Origin: Victivallales bacterium | Lineage (GTDB): Bacteria; Verrucomicrobiota; Lentisphaeria; Oligosphaerales; Oligosphaeraceae | Direction: 5' to 3' | Length of the DNA stretch: 10,806 nucleotides | Assembly: GCA_017458805.1 (NCBI GenBank) | Contig: JAFTAC010000611.1 | Span: 1-10,806, forward strand | In this document: one piece after another, positions 1 to 7,837 of the stretch | Numbering within the stretch: position 1 is the stretch's first letter | Layout of the letters: the number at the start of each line of letters is the position of its first letter | The notes under the pieces: model-generated | Database searches by the model: none | Told to the model about the DNA's origin: nothing | The model's input: the letters and a program-made list of their open reading frames with translations, nothing else | Translations under genes and position numbers: made by a program

Positions 1-17
1 AAACAGGCTACATTTGA

Positions 18-49
18 CCCCAACCCTAAGGGCGGGGCCCCGATTTTTT
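18..49 (+). terminator. Possible Rho-independent terminator of an upstream gene
   Basis: CCCC (18-21) and CCC (24-26) can pair with GGG (30-32) and GGGG (34-37) around a TAA loop. A run of six T follows at 44-49. About six bases (CCCCGA) separate the stem from the T-run, and GGGGCCCC at 34-41 can also fold on itself, so the structure is not ideal. It would end transcription of a gene lying left of the window and insulate the 889-residue gene that starts at 105. Confidence 0.35.
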
Positions 50-104
50 ATCGCCATTGCTTTTTTGCATAAAAAATGTTTAATAAAGCATTTTATGTAA
101 TATA

Positions 105-2774
105 ATGAATAAATATATGAAAACGCTTTTCTATGTGTTGTCTTTTCTTGTTGCCGTCGGTTGTGTTCAAGCTCAACAGAGTGCGGGTTCTGCGGAACTG
201 CTTCGCAATCCAGTTGTCTGGGAGAGTGGAGAGACGCTTCGGCTTACCTCGGAGGCAGAGCCGAAAACCGTGGCGTTATCTCTGCCCGTTCTCAGGCTGG
301 CGCCTGGCACTATTCCTGTCTTGACATTTGACTGCCGCATCCTCAACGAAACCGCGCTGGGTTGGAACCCCTATCTCGGTATCCAGGTGAACGGCAAGCA
401 CTTGACGCCACGTACTCCAGAGGGGCACAACCGTCTGCTTTGCCGCCAGGAAAACGTCATCACGACTCACCCGCGTGAAAAGGAACTTCGCTTCTGGAAC
501 ACGCGGGGTCAGTCGATTCGCCTTCTCAACTTCTTCGCCCCTGAATCCGCCACGGAACTGGATGCATACGTGCAGACCGACCGCCAGGAGGGCTACCGTT
601 ACTGCCTGAACATCGCCGACGTCGCCAGCGTCTTTACCATAGGCGCTGACAACCGCATTGAAAACGATGCTCCCAATACGATTGCCTTCACCTTCTTTCT
701 GACAACTGGTGCTGCAAATGGAAATATCTATACCATTGTCATCAAGGATATTAGAATCGTCCAGATTTCAAAAGGCGACTTGGGCAAGTATGGTGGGATA
801 CAGGTGCAAAAGCTCCAACCAGGCGTGGCGGCAGCTTCATTGGAATCCTCCAATATCCGTCTGCAGGTGGACAAGAGCGGAGGCGTGGAGCTTCAGCACA
901 AGGGTGAAATCTTCTATTTGGAGAGCAATTTCTCATACCCTGACACGCCTGTGATGAAATGGAATCGGCTAGGGATACAAGACACCGAAGGACAGCCGTG
1001 CTGGAAGCCAATAGTGCTCAATGAGAAGGATGCCATAGTCGTTTCCGCGCACGGTGCCTCTTACGACGTCATGCGCACCATCCGCCTTCATGGTCATCGC
1101 ATCGAGTTCACGGATGCCATTCGCAACACCTCCGACAAGGAACTGGGCATTGCCTTGCACACCGCCTTTTCCACCAATGACTGCACCTTGATGCTGAACC
1201 GTCTGGCGGGAGCGGAGGGCATTTCGCGCGCCGTCTGGCACAGCGCCTCCAATCCCACTGTTTTTCTCGCGGGGAAGACCGCATCCATTGGTGCGGTGAC
1301 AGAGGACACCCTTTTCAGGACCCACCTGGTGCTGACGGCGAACGGCAATATCCTGAAGATGGGAACAGAGGGCATTGGCATTGCCCCTGGGGAGACCATC
1401 ACACACAAATGGGCTCTTTATCCAACTGCAGGCACGGACTATTTCGAGTTTCTGAACCAACTGCGCCGCGACTGGAACGTCAACAAGCGGATACCTGGCC
1501 CCTTCTGGAACTGGTTCAAGATTCCCCCGCAACTGAAGCCCGAAATCGTCTTTGTCGGCTCATGGCTTGACTACACCAACAACGCTGCCACCAAGGGACT
1601 GAGCCATGAAACCTATCTCCAGCAGATTGCAAGCGAGCGAAAACTGCTGGCACAGGGACATTCAGACGCCAAGTTGTTCGGTCTGCTCGAAACCAACCTG
1701 ATTGCCTTCGACTGCTCGAAAGTCCCCTGGGGAGACGAACTTGTGCAACGAACAGGCGCACGCACAGACCCTGGCATCCAATACGGCATCTTCATGTCCA
1801 AGGAAACCACCGCCAAATTGGATGCGATGACGCCATACCGCGACGCCATCATACGGGACAGCGAAGGACGCGCCCTATACGACAACTACTACCCGAAAAA
1901 GCCCTACGTCAACCTGATGGTGCAACTTGAGGAGGGCAATTCACGCCAGCGCCTCTTTGCCGAACAGCGTCGCTTTTTGCTGGAGGAGGCGAAATTGCAG
2001 GGAGTTTACATCGACCAGTTCCAGCCAGCCCCCATTGGCGGTACCAGCGAGAACCGCTATGACGGCCACACGGTGGTGCTTAACGCCGATGGCACCATCA
2101 AATCCAGACTGTACAGTTATGCGATGACAGGTGCAGTGGCGCGCGCCAATGTCGTGCGGGACATCGTCAACCACGGCGGCATGGTGCTCATCAACGGCCA
2201 GGCCATGACGATGGAGGAGCAGAATGACGGACGAATCGCCTTCCAGGAGATGGAGAACGACCGCGCCGATGTTCTGGAGTTTTTGGATTCAAAGCCGCCG
2301 TCAAGTCTCTTCCATACGATGTGCCATCTGGGGTCTCCACTGCTTCTGGGACTACGCGCGCATCGCTATGCCAAGGCAGGCGAAGTGCCCGACCGTCGCG
2401 CAGCCGTCATCTTCAAGGGCATCATCTGGGGCTTGCGCAGCGGGCTTCTCACCTACTACTACAACGACTATGCGGGAAACATGCCTCTTGAAGGTCCTGA
2501 CGCAGGCAGCTATGAACCAGGCAACCACCTCTTCCCGTTCACCCCCATCGAACTACATGAGGGCTGGGTTGTCGGCAAGGAGCGCATCATCACCTGCACT
2601 CCGCGCACCATCACCTTCGCCCCACAGAAACAGCCACCGCAAATACTCCTCTTCGACAGGCGAGGAAACCCAAAAGAGCATCACTTCACGATTGAAAAGA
2701 AGGATGCCCTCTGGAGCGTGGACATCAACCTGGACGCCTGGAACGAACTGGCTGTCATCGAGTTTCAGGAGTAG
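105..2774 (+). CDS. Secreted glycoside-hydrolase-like protein (possible DUF6259-type TIM barrel)
   Basis: This is an 889-residue exported protein. The N-terminus is a signal peptide: basic start, hydrophobic stretch at residues 7-19 and a likely signal peptidase I site after VQA (A23/Q24). C20 gives a weak lipobox-like alternative. ATG at 117 is an equally good start and yields a more compact signal; no Shine-Dalgarno precedes either. Residues about 30-230 look like a beta-sandwich. Residues about 240-450 read like a galactose-mutarotase-type beta domain (HRIEFTDAIRNTSDKELGI). From about 480 a TIM-barrel-like part follows, with YIDQ at 635-638, where D637 at a strand end is the best candidate catalytic residue. 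Similar multi-domain proteins in Lentisphaerota and Verrucomicrobiota are annotated DUF6259; I recall the style but cannot verify it. Substrate is unknown. It neighbours two six-hairpin glycosidases, which supports polysaccharide breakdown outside the cytoplasm. Its 3' end overlaps the convergent rhamnosidase gene by 10 bp. Confidence 0.8.
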   Translation: MNKYMKTLFYVLSFLVAVGCVQAQQSAGSAELLRNPVVWESGETLRLTSEAEPKTVALSLPVLRLAPGTIPVLTFDCRILNETALGWNPYLGIQVNGKHLTPRTPEGHNRLLCRQENVITTHPREKELRFWNTRGQSIRLLNFFAPESATELDAYVQTDRQEGYRYCLNIADVASVFTIGADNRIENDAPNTIAFTFFLTTGAANGNIYTIVIKDIRIVQISKGDLGKYGGIQVQKLQPGVAAASLESSNIRLQVDKSGGVELQHKGEIFYLESNFSYPDTPVMKWNRLGIQDTEGQPCWKPIVLNEKDAIVVSAHGASYDVMRTIRLHGHRIEFTDAIRNTSDKELGIALHTAFSTNDCTLMLNRLAGAEGISRAVWHSASNPTVFLAGKTASIGAVTEDTLFRTHLVLTANGNILKMGTEGIGIAPGETITHKWALYPTAGTDYFEFLNQLRRDWNVNKRIPGPFWNWFKIPPQLKPEIVFVGSWLDYTNNAATKGLSHETYLQQIASERKLLAQGHSDAKLFGLLETNLIAFDCSKVPWGDELVQRTGARTDPGIQYGIFMSKETTAKLDAMTPYRDAIIRDSEGRALYDNYYPKKPYVNLMVQLEEGNSRQRLFAEQRRFLLEEAKLQGVYIDQFQPAPIGGTSENRYDGHTVVLNADGTIKSRLYSYAMTGAVARANVVRDIVNHGGMVLINGQAMTMEEQNDGRIAFQEMENDRADVLEFLDSKPPSSLFHTMCHLGSPLLLGLRAHRYAKAGEVPDRRAAVIFKGIIWGLRSGLLTYYYNDYAGNMPLEGPDAGSYEPGNHLFPFTPIELHEGWVVGKERIITCTPRTITFAPQKQPPQILLFDRRGNPKEHHFTIEKKDALWSVDINLDAWNELAVIEFQE

Positions 2775-4351
2775 CGGAGAGTGTGCGTCCCGCAGGAGTA
2801 GGTCTTTCCGTTCCAGTGGCCCACGGTGCCTTCGGGCACCTCTAGGCGCCAATTCTTGCTGTTCTTTTGGAGAATGATGGGGCCGTGGATGGTGGGCTGC
2901 TTGAGCGTAAAGCTCTCCAGTGAGGCGGGATGCGGGTCAACCACAAACTCTGCGAAGCCGTCGGCGATGGGGCGGATGCCGCAGAGCCAGCGCGGGATGA
3001 TGTTGGCAGGGGCGGCCCCCCAGGCGTGGCACCAGTCCTGATTGGGCTTGGTGGCGTCGTCCCATGCTTCCATTGTTATGGTGGCGCCATTTGCCATCAT
3101 GTTCATCCAAGAGCGCGGCCCCTCGCGGCGCAGCAGTTCAAGGCCATACTCCTCCATGCCGTTGGCGAAGAGCGCCTCCAGCAGGAACTGCGCCCCATAG
3201 ACGCTGCACTTCATGCCGCGCATCAGGTTCGCCTTCACAGCTGGCATCTCCGCAGGCTCCACGAGGCCGAAGCAGAGCGCGAACATGTCTGTGTGGAACG
3301 CCGTGTGGGTGGAGGCCGCATTATCCACAAAGCGGTTGTTCTTGATGAAGACCCGACGTATCGTCTCGCGGAGCCTGGCCGCCTCCTCTGCGTATGAGTC
3401 GTCATTCGTCAGGGCGAACATCGCCTTGAGGGCTTCATAGCGGAAGGCGTTTGGGATGAAATTGAGGTCGCCGTATTCGTAGCCGTCACGGTCGATGGGA
3501 GGCCAATCGACCAGCAGCATGATTTCGTTGGGGAAGGCGGGGATTGCCTGGCCGTGCAGGAGACCGTCCTCGCTGACATAACGTGTCAGCAGTCGTTCCT
3601 CCAGCCCCTCGCGCCAGTAGGGGAGGATGCCTTTGTCGCCTGAATAGAGGATATAGTCCCTCACAAGCATCGGTGTGAACAGGCGGTACTCGTAGGCGGC
3701 GATGGGGTAGAACTCCAGGAAGAAGGTCAGGGTGCGGCGCGCAATGTCATACGATGCGTCCGTGCAGTAGTGACCGAGGGCATTGATGTAGGTATCGCCT
3801 TCAAAGGCCTGGCGTTCGCGCTCGCCGTCGATGTAGATGCCAAAGGCGGTGGTCGCCTTCATCGTGTATTTGCAGAACTTCCAGATCTTGTTCAGGTTCT
3901 CATCGGAGCTGGTGAAATCGCTGGCCTCCTCGTTGAAGGGGGCGAAGAATGCCACACGTGTAAAGATGGGCTGCTCGGCGAGGCCGTCGCCCACCAGTTC
4001 CGCATAGCGGAAAGGCGCGATTTCAAACTTGCAGTCCTCGGGATTCAGCACCTTGGAGCGCTGGTGGGGCTGGTAGGGCGACAGGTGGCGCGGAAGCTCC
4101 ATCTCGATGTGGTTCTTGCCTGCAACCAGCTGCACCTCCTGTGACTTGGCGGTGCGGTAGCCGCCTGGTTCGCGGTTGAGCCGCCCGTCAGCGGCAACCA
4201 CCTCTCCAATCCATAACTGTGCCGTGCAGGGCGCTGAGGCCACGACATCCACCTCCAGCCGCCCGTATGCATCCAGCCCGAAATCGCCAAACCAGCCGCC
4301 CGCAAACGGCCTGGTCACCACTGTATTCTGCCTCTCCTGATTAATGCGCAT
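2765..4351 (-). CDS. GH78-type alpha-L-rhamnosidase, cytoplasmic
   Basis: This 528-residue enzyme probably removes terminal alpha-L-rhamnose from oligosaccharides or glycosides. The start at 4351 is chosen because GAGG (4359-4362) lies 7 bases upstream. The longer open frame to 4426 would begin inside the predicted promoter. Layout: a short N-terminal beta domain (about 1-130), an (alpha/alpha)6 barrel (about 140-450) opening with DENLNKIWKFC, and a C-terminal beta-sandwich (about 455-528). The family motif IDGERERQAFEGD covers residues 174-186. E179 and D186 keep the 7-residue spacing of the GH78 acidic pair (E572 and D579 in Bacillus RhaB), and D175 is a likely third. The second catalytic Glu fits E428 in MEAWDD, followed by the typical WGAAPANII segment. 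There is no signal peptide, so it likely acts on imported sugars. The N-terminal accessory domains common in GH78 are reduced. The family call is by motif; exact specificity is inferred. Confidence 0.82.
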   Translation of the reverse strand: MRINQERQNTVVTRPFAGGWFGDFGLDAYGRLEVDVVASAPCTAQLWIGEVVAADGRLNREPGGYRTAKSQEVQLVAGKNHIEMELPRHLSPYQPHQRSKVLNPEDCKFEIAPFRYAELVGDGLAEQPIFTRVAFFAPFNEEASDFTSSDENLNKIWKFCKYTMKATTAFGIYIDGERERQAFEGDTYINALGHYCTDASYDIARRTLTFFLEFYPIAAYEYRLFTPMLVRDYILYSGDKGILPYWREGLEERLLTRYVSEDGLLHGQAIPAFPNEIMLLVDWPPIDRDGYEYGDLNFIPNAFRYEALKAMFALTNDDSYAEEAARLRETIRRVFIKNNRFVDNAASTHTAFHTDMFALCFGLVEPAEMPAVKANLMRGMKCSVYGAQFLLEALFANGMEEYGLELLRREGPRSWMNMMANGATITMEAWDDATKPNQDWCHAWGAAPANIIPRWLCGIRPIADGFAEFVVDPHPASLESFTLKQPTIHGPIILQKNSKNWRLEVPEGTVGHWNGKTYSCGTHTLRYS

Positions 4352-4355
4352 TGTA

Positions 4356-4363
4356 TTTCCTCG
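4356..4363 (-). promoter_or_regulatory. Ribosome binding site deciding the rhamnosidase start
   Basis: On the minus strand CGAGGAAA precedes ATG at 4351 with GAGG 7 bases away, the normal Shine-Dalgarno spacing. No comparable site precedes the upstream in-frame ATG at 4426, so the shorter protein is preferred. Confidence 0.7.
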
Positions 4364-4389
4364 ATTGTTTTTGGAAAAAAGACTCTTAA

Positions 4390-4405
4390 TTCTAGATGTT
4401 CTAGA
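4390..4405. repeat. Two TTCTAGA copies, possible operator
   Basis: TTCTAGA at 4390-4396 is repeated at 4399-4405 with a 2-bp gap. Each copy contains the palindrome TCTAGA, so the pair is both a direct and an inverted repeat. It overlaps the predicted -10 of the rhamnosidase promoter, the position expected of a repressor site. The function is inferred. Confidence 0.35.
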
Positions 4406-4426
4406 TAAAATGCCTTCTTTTCTCAA
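4398..4426 (-). promoter_or_regulatory. Predicted sigma70-type promoter for the rhamnosidase gene
   Basis: On the minus strand TTGAGA (4421-4426) is 5/6 to the -35 consensus. It is separated by 17 bp from TAGAAC (4398-4403), which is 4/6 to the -10 consensus. The leader to the ATG at 4351 would be about 40 nt. The -10 box overlaps the repeated TTCTAGA motif at 4390-4405, which could be a regulator site. Confidence 0.45.
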
Positions 4427-4431
4427 AAAAG

Positions 4432-4483
4432 CAAATCGCCAGTCGCAAGAAGAGCCTAACAGTGGTATATTACTTGCGATTTG
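4432..4483. repeat. Nested inverted repeats in the divergent promoter region
   Basis: CAAATCGC (4432-4439) is the reverse complement of GCGATTTG (4476-4483). TCGCAAG (4443-4449) is the reverse complement of CTTGCGA (4473-4479). The two right-hand arms overlap, so TCGCAA/TTGCGA-type half-sites occur three times. They bracket the extended -10 of the plus-strand gene, so a dimeric regulator, or a hairpin at the transcript start, is possible. Confidence 0.35.
4463..4471 (+). promoter_or_regulatory. Extended -10 promoter for the 732-residue glycosidase-like gene
   Basis: TGGTATATT fits the TGnTATAAT extended -10 pattern with one mismatch, and no good -35 is visible. Transcription would begin near 4478, leaving a leader of about 39 nt before ATG 4517. 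Confidence 0.4.
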
Positions 4484-4505
4484 TTTCCCCTAAAAATGCG
4501 GCATA

Positions 4506-4512
4506 AAGGTGA
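4506..4512 (+). promoter_or_regulatory. Ribosome binding site deciding the start at 4517
   Basis: AAGGTGA ends four bases before ATG 4517. Its GGTGA part matches the 3' half of AAGGAGGTGA, so this spacing is normal. The upstream in-frame TTG (4481) and ATG (4496) lack such a site. Confidence 0.55.
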
Positions 4513-4516
4513 CAAT

Positions 4517-6715
4517 ATGACAATCAGCTATTCGAGTTTGGAGCAGATGGACTGGTGGGAGGTTGCTGAAGCGCTTCACGGTGAAGCGAAGCTCCCGCTT
4601 TCCGTGCATGTTCCCTTGAACTTTCCTGGCGCAAAAGCGTTGACTTTCTGCGACTGCGCCCTGAACGCCTATTGCCTGCCATCGCCCGCGCTGAACACGT
4701 CTCTGCCACAGGATCGAGCTGTGCGCGATATGCAGCGCGTGAAGATAGTCAGCTTCGCCTTTGGTGAAACCCCTTTCGTGCCCGAGTTCAGGCTGGTGAA
4801 ACTGGCGCGTCGCATCGGAGGGCTGCCTATAATCCGCGCGGAGTTTTCCGCATGGAACCTGCTCTACCTGTTAGACTACTGCATGTCGCCCGAGGGCATT
4901 CTGCACATCCGCGTGACAGTACGGAACGAGGCGCCAGTAGCTCGCAAGGCCGTCGTCTGGTTGCGCCCCAGCCATCCGCTGGAAAAGGAGCTCTTCGCCT
5001 ACCACTACGTGCCATTTTCATGGAATGCATCCAAATGGCTGCCTGACAACAACTTCAAGCTCATTGCAAACAGCCTCTACTCTGAAAACGGCTTGTGCGG
5101 GCAACTTGCGCCTGGCGGTTTTGAATCCAGCTGGGTAGAACAGGCTGATTTCACGGGCGAGAATCCTAACCAGTTCTTTGGGTGCGGCACCCCTTACTGG
5201 GTCTATCCGCAGTACCAATTGAAGAGCGTCACCAACGCCATCCGTCTGGAGACGGAGCTGTCGCCGAAGGCCGAAGCCTGTTTTGAGTTCGCCATTGACT
5301 TCGAGGCGGCTCCTGCCACCCCCGATGTTCTGGCTATACTCTACCAAAAGGCCGAAACAGCAGCTGCAAAAAAGTGGCGTTCCATCCTGAAGGGGCTGCC
5401 AGAAATCGAACTTGGAAGCGAGCGGGAGAACACCTTTGTCGAGGCGGTACGCCTGAACAACCTGCAACTGCTTCTGGAGCATGACGGGATGCTCCGCCCC
5501 TGCCAGGGCGGCAGTTCCGAACGCTTCTACGTGTGGGTATGGGAGGCGATGTGCTCCCTCCGCCCGATGCTGCATTTGGGGCATTTCAAAGAGGTGCGCA
5601 AGGTCATTGAGTTCATTTTCACCCTGCAGGATGGCGGCTGCCCGCCCATTGGAAACTTCACCACGACAGCTGGCGCCATCGGCACCAGCGGCCCCAAGTG
5701 GGCCAATACCACAGGTGCCGCACTCGCCCTTGCCGCCGACTACCTCCTGTTTTCAGGCGACAAATCCTTTGCAAAAGAGTACCTTGAGAAGATGCTTCGC
5801 GCCGCCGACTGGATTGTCGGCGAGATTCGCGCAACCCGCATCAAAGGGAGCAGCACATACGGTGTCATGCCGCTGGCGCGTTCGACCGATGGCGATGTCG
5901 GCCAGGTGATTTTCACGGATGCGTGGAGCCTCTGCGGTCTCATGCGCCTCTGCACTCTTCTGAAGCAAACCAAGCACCCCAAGGCAAAGTATTACTGCGG
6001 GGAGTGCGAGCAGTACAAGCACGACCTTGACGCCGTGCTGGAGAGCATCAGGCAGCCCGATGGCTTCATCCCGCGTTCGTATGGAGCGGACAGCTCGCAG
6101 GTCTGCCACAACTTCCGCTTCACCTGCACGCCGCTGGAGTGCTGCGCAGCTGGCATCCTCCCCGCAACCGATGCGAAGATGCGGGACTACCAAGCCTGGC
6201 TGGAGGCGCACGCCTACGAATGGCTTTTCTGTTCCCCCGTCACGCACGGCATCTTCTACATCGGCAACAACGAGCTGACTGTCATGAAGATGTTTATGGA
6301 GCAAGGCCGCGCAAAGGCCGCCTGGGCCGCTGCTCAGGTATTCCGCCGTTTCGCCGTCACACCAGACCTCTTCCTCACGCAGGAGCGCTACTCGCAGGCC
6401 GACGATCGGTTTACCGCCTGGCAACCCAACGCCAGCAACAACGGGCGCATTCTGGAGATGGAGATGGCGCGATTCTTCTACGAAGCACCAGACGGTTCTA
6501 TCATTCTCTGCGGTGGAATCGCACCCTTCGAAAGAAAACACGGCCTTGCCCTGAAAGGCATTTACACACAATTCGGTAAATGCACCATCACCTGCGACTC
6601 AAAGCACATTATGCTTCATACGGAGAAACCCCTTCCCAAAGGCACGACCGTTCGCGCCGCTGATAAATCAATCAAACTTTCTAAGTCTATAAACTCCTTG
6701 AAAATCAACCTATAG
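4517..6715 (+). CDS. Six-hairpin ((alpha/alpha)6) glycosidase-like protein, family uncertain
   Basis: This is a 732-residue protein with no signal peptide, so probably cytoplasmic. The start at 4517 is chosen for its AAGGTGA site; the open frame reaches back to a TTG at 4481. Residues about 1-290 look like an N-terminal beta-rich domain. From about 300 to 650 repeated helix pairs suggest an (alpha/alpha)6 barrel: RPCQGGSSERFYVWVWEAM near 326, then GNFTTTAGAIGTSGPKWANTTG, then FTDAWSLCGLMRL. Acidic residues that could act in catalysis are D468 in TDAW and E623 in QERY; a conserved-looking stretch, WQPNASNNGRILEMEMARF, follows. A short beta region closes the protein. The fold resembles GH78, GH63 and GH15-type enzymes, but I cannot assign it to any one. 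Divergent pairing with the rhamnosidase suggests shared regulation and related substrates. A glycosidase role is inferred; a non-catalytic sugar-binding role is possible. Confidence 0.75.
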   Translation: MTISYSSLEQMDWWEVAEALHGEAKLPLSVHVPLNFPGAKALTFCDCALNAYCLPSPALNTSLPQDRAVRDMQRVKIVSFAFGETPFVPEFRLVKLARRIGGLPIIRAEFSAWNLLYLLDYCMSPEGILHIRVTVRNEAPVARKAVVWLRPSHPLEKELFAYHYVPFSWNASKWLPDNNFKLIANSLYSENGLCGQLAPGGFESSWVEQADFTGENPNQFFGCGTPYWVYPQYQLKSVTNAIRLETELSPKAEACFEFAIDFEAAPATPDVLAILYQKAETAAAKKWRSILKGLPEIELGSERENTFVEAVRLNNLQLLLEHDGMLRPCQGGSSERFYVWVWEAMCSLRPMLHLGHFKEVRKVIEFIFTLQDGGCPPIGNFTTTAGAIGTSGPKWANTTGAALALAADYLLFSGDKSFAKEYLEKMLRAADWIVGEIRATRIKGSSTYGVMPLARSTDGDVGQVIFTDAWSLCGLMRLCTLLKQTKHPKAKYYCGECEQYKHDLDAVLESIRQPDGFIPRSYGADSSQVCHNFRFTCTPLECCAAGILPATDAKMRDYQAWLEAHAYEWLFCSPVTHGIFYIGNNELTVMKMFMEQGRAKAAWAAAQVFRRFAVTPDLFLTQERYSQADDRFTAWQPNASNNGRILEMEMARFFYEAPDGSIILCGGIAPFERKHGLALKGIYTQFGKCTITCDSKHIMLHTEKPLPKGTTVRAADKSIKLSKSINSLKINL

Positions 6716-6786
6716 GCGTGCTTCTATTATAGGGGGCAAGCGAAAGTATCTCACTACGCCTCAACTGGAGAAGACTACGAAGAAAC

Positions 6787-7548
6787 TCAGCGTTGCAGGG
6801 TCAATTCAATCTGGTGGAGGGTCTCTTCTGAAACGCCAAGCAGATGGCAGATTTCATGCATGGGAAGTTTCATACTGTGAAGCCGTTCCACAATGCCTTT
6901 TAGAGTGCTTTCCGCCCCGAGCTTAATGCCTTCCTCTCTGCATCTCCTTTTCATGTCTCTAACAGCCTTGCACATATCAATCTCCTCTGAATCATCATCT
7001 ATTTTCAAATCCAAGTTAAGGAAGATGGCACAGACAATGGCCGCGTCTCGACTCATCTTTCCCGTGAACTTTTCGTTATCAAAGGCCTCCGTGAAAGGTC
7101 GTTCTTCCCTGTCGCACTTGAATAAATATAGTACCTTTTGCAGTTCTTCGCAAGAGAAGCTGTCGTATTTTTCCGCCATGTCGTAGATGTTCAGGCTCGT
7201 GAAGCCGTAGTTGAAGAAATGTCCTGCAGCTACGGATGATATTGTTTTGAACATCTGCTCAAGAGTGCTTGGTGGACGGCTAGGCCGTCTATCGAAGCTA
7301 AGCACAAGATTGACGATGGGATGCATCCTGCCCGCTTTGAAAAGCTCCCAATAATGGGGCAAGTCATAGCCCATAATACGCAACACCATACTCCAGTCAT
7401 TATACGACTGAAACTCAACACCAACTGAGTACATCATCGCCTCCGTTTTGCGGGCTGCAACATTGGTTGAAATCATCAGGCAGCACTGGTCACAAGGTCG
7501 CAGCCACAGCCCGCAAAAGCGGAGGCTCCACACACCGACCTGAATCAC
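6787..7548 (-). pseudogene. 5'-truncated Rpn / PD-(D/E)XK family nuclease
   Basis: The 253-residue open frame uses a GTG start at 7548 with no ribosome site. It resembles Rpn-type recombination-promoting nucleases (putative transposase class, PD-(D/E)XK fold). The recognisable core is VGVEFQSYNDWSMVLRIMGY (residues 42-61), where E45 and Q47 fit the ExQ half of the active site. D20 is the only plausible preceding Asp. The middle (FSCEELQKVLYLF) and the C-terminal HTH-like tail (MHEICHLLGVSEETLHQI) are also typical. Full-length relatives carry some 50-80 more N-terminal residues. Here an in-frame stop (7558-7560) lies just upstream and the DNA beyond reads as phage sequence on the other strand, so the 5' end seems lost. 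The stretch looks more AT-rich than the flanking hydrolase genes, consistent with transfer. It could still make a short protein, but activity is doubtful. Confidence 0.6.
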
Positions 7549-7559
7549 ACGAATCCATC

Positions 7560-7643
7560 ATGGACGCGCTTGGCAAGCTGGATTCTATGGATACCACGGA
7601 CGGAAAACTGGATACAGCACTGGAACTTTTTGTAAATGGATAA
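7560..7643 (+). pseudogene. C-terminal end of a putative phage tail-assembly chaperone
   Basis: A 27-codon open tail, MDALGKLDSMDTTDGKLD onwards, ends in ALELFVNG with TAA at 7641-7643. The frame stays open further left but there reads as antisense of the nuclease gene, so the true left limit is uncertain. The TAA sits inside ATGGATAAC, overlapping the start of the next phage-like frame by 8 bp, as expected of translationally coupled tail genes. Identity rests mainly on its position before a tape-measure start; the sequence alone is too short. Confidence 0.3.
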
Positions 7644-7822
7644 CACACTCAGAGCAACCATCACAGCCGACACCACCGATTTTCTCGCAGCCATCAATGC
7701 GGCAACGCGAAGCGTCGGCAACGCCACGGACAACTGGGCAAACCGCATTAGCGGTTGCACAGAACAGCCTGATGACAGCATCCATCGCGACCAGCACCTT
7801 GAAGGAGGGAATCAAGAGGTAG
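7636..7822 (+). pseudogene. Phage tail tape-measure protein, N-terminal relic with frameshift
   Basis: The frame starts at ATG 7636 with MDNTLRATITADTTDFLAAI followed by NAATRSVGNATDNW. This is the pattern (xLxAxITADxxxFxAAIxxATxxVG) seen at the N-terminus of many tape-measure/minor tail proteins. After W34 (7735-7737) the original frame loses its character. The +1 frame from 7739 continues plausibly with ALAVAQNSLMTASIATSTLK, then EGIKR and a TAG at 7820-7822. A one-base indel near 7738 therefore seems to have broken the gene. Normal tape-measure proteins are several hundred residues or more, so only the very start survives. It marks the scar of a prophage. The original frame stays open to 7899, but that part is antisense of the neighbouring small gene. 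Confidence 0.45.
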
Positions 7823-7837
7823 CCAAGGCAAGCGACA

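Noticed and set aside
969..1532. 187-codon minus-strand frame inside the secreted hydrolase gene
   Set aside because: Antisense shadow without domain character or ribosome site.
5753..6571. 272-codon open frame on the minus strand inside the 732-residue gene
   Set aside because: It is antisense to a well-formed protein, has no recognisable motifs and arises from the GC-rich codon pattern of the real gene.
6709..6786. Terminator between the 732-residue gene and the nuclease remnant
   Set aside because: Only weak dyads (CCTATA/TATAGG, AGGCGT/ACGCCT) with long loops and no T-run are present.
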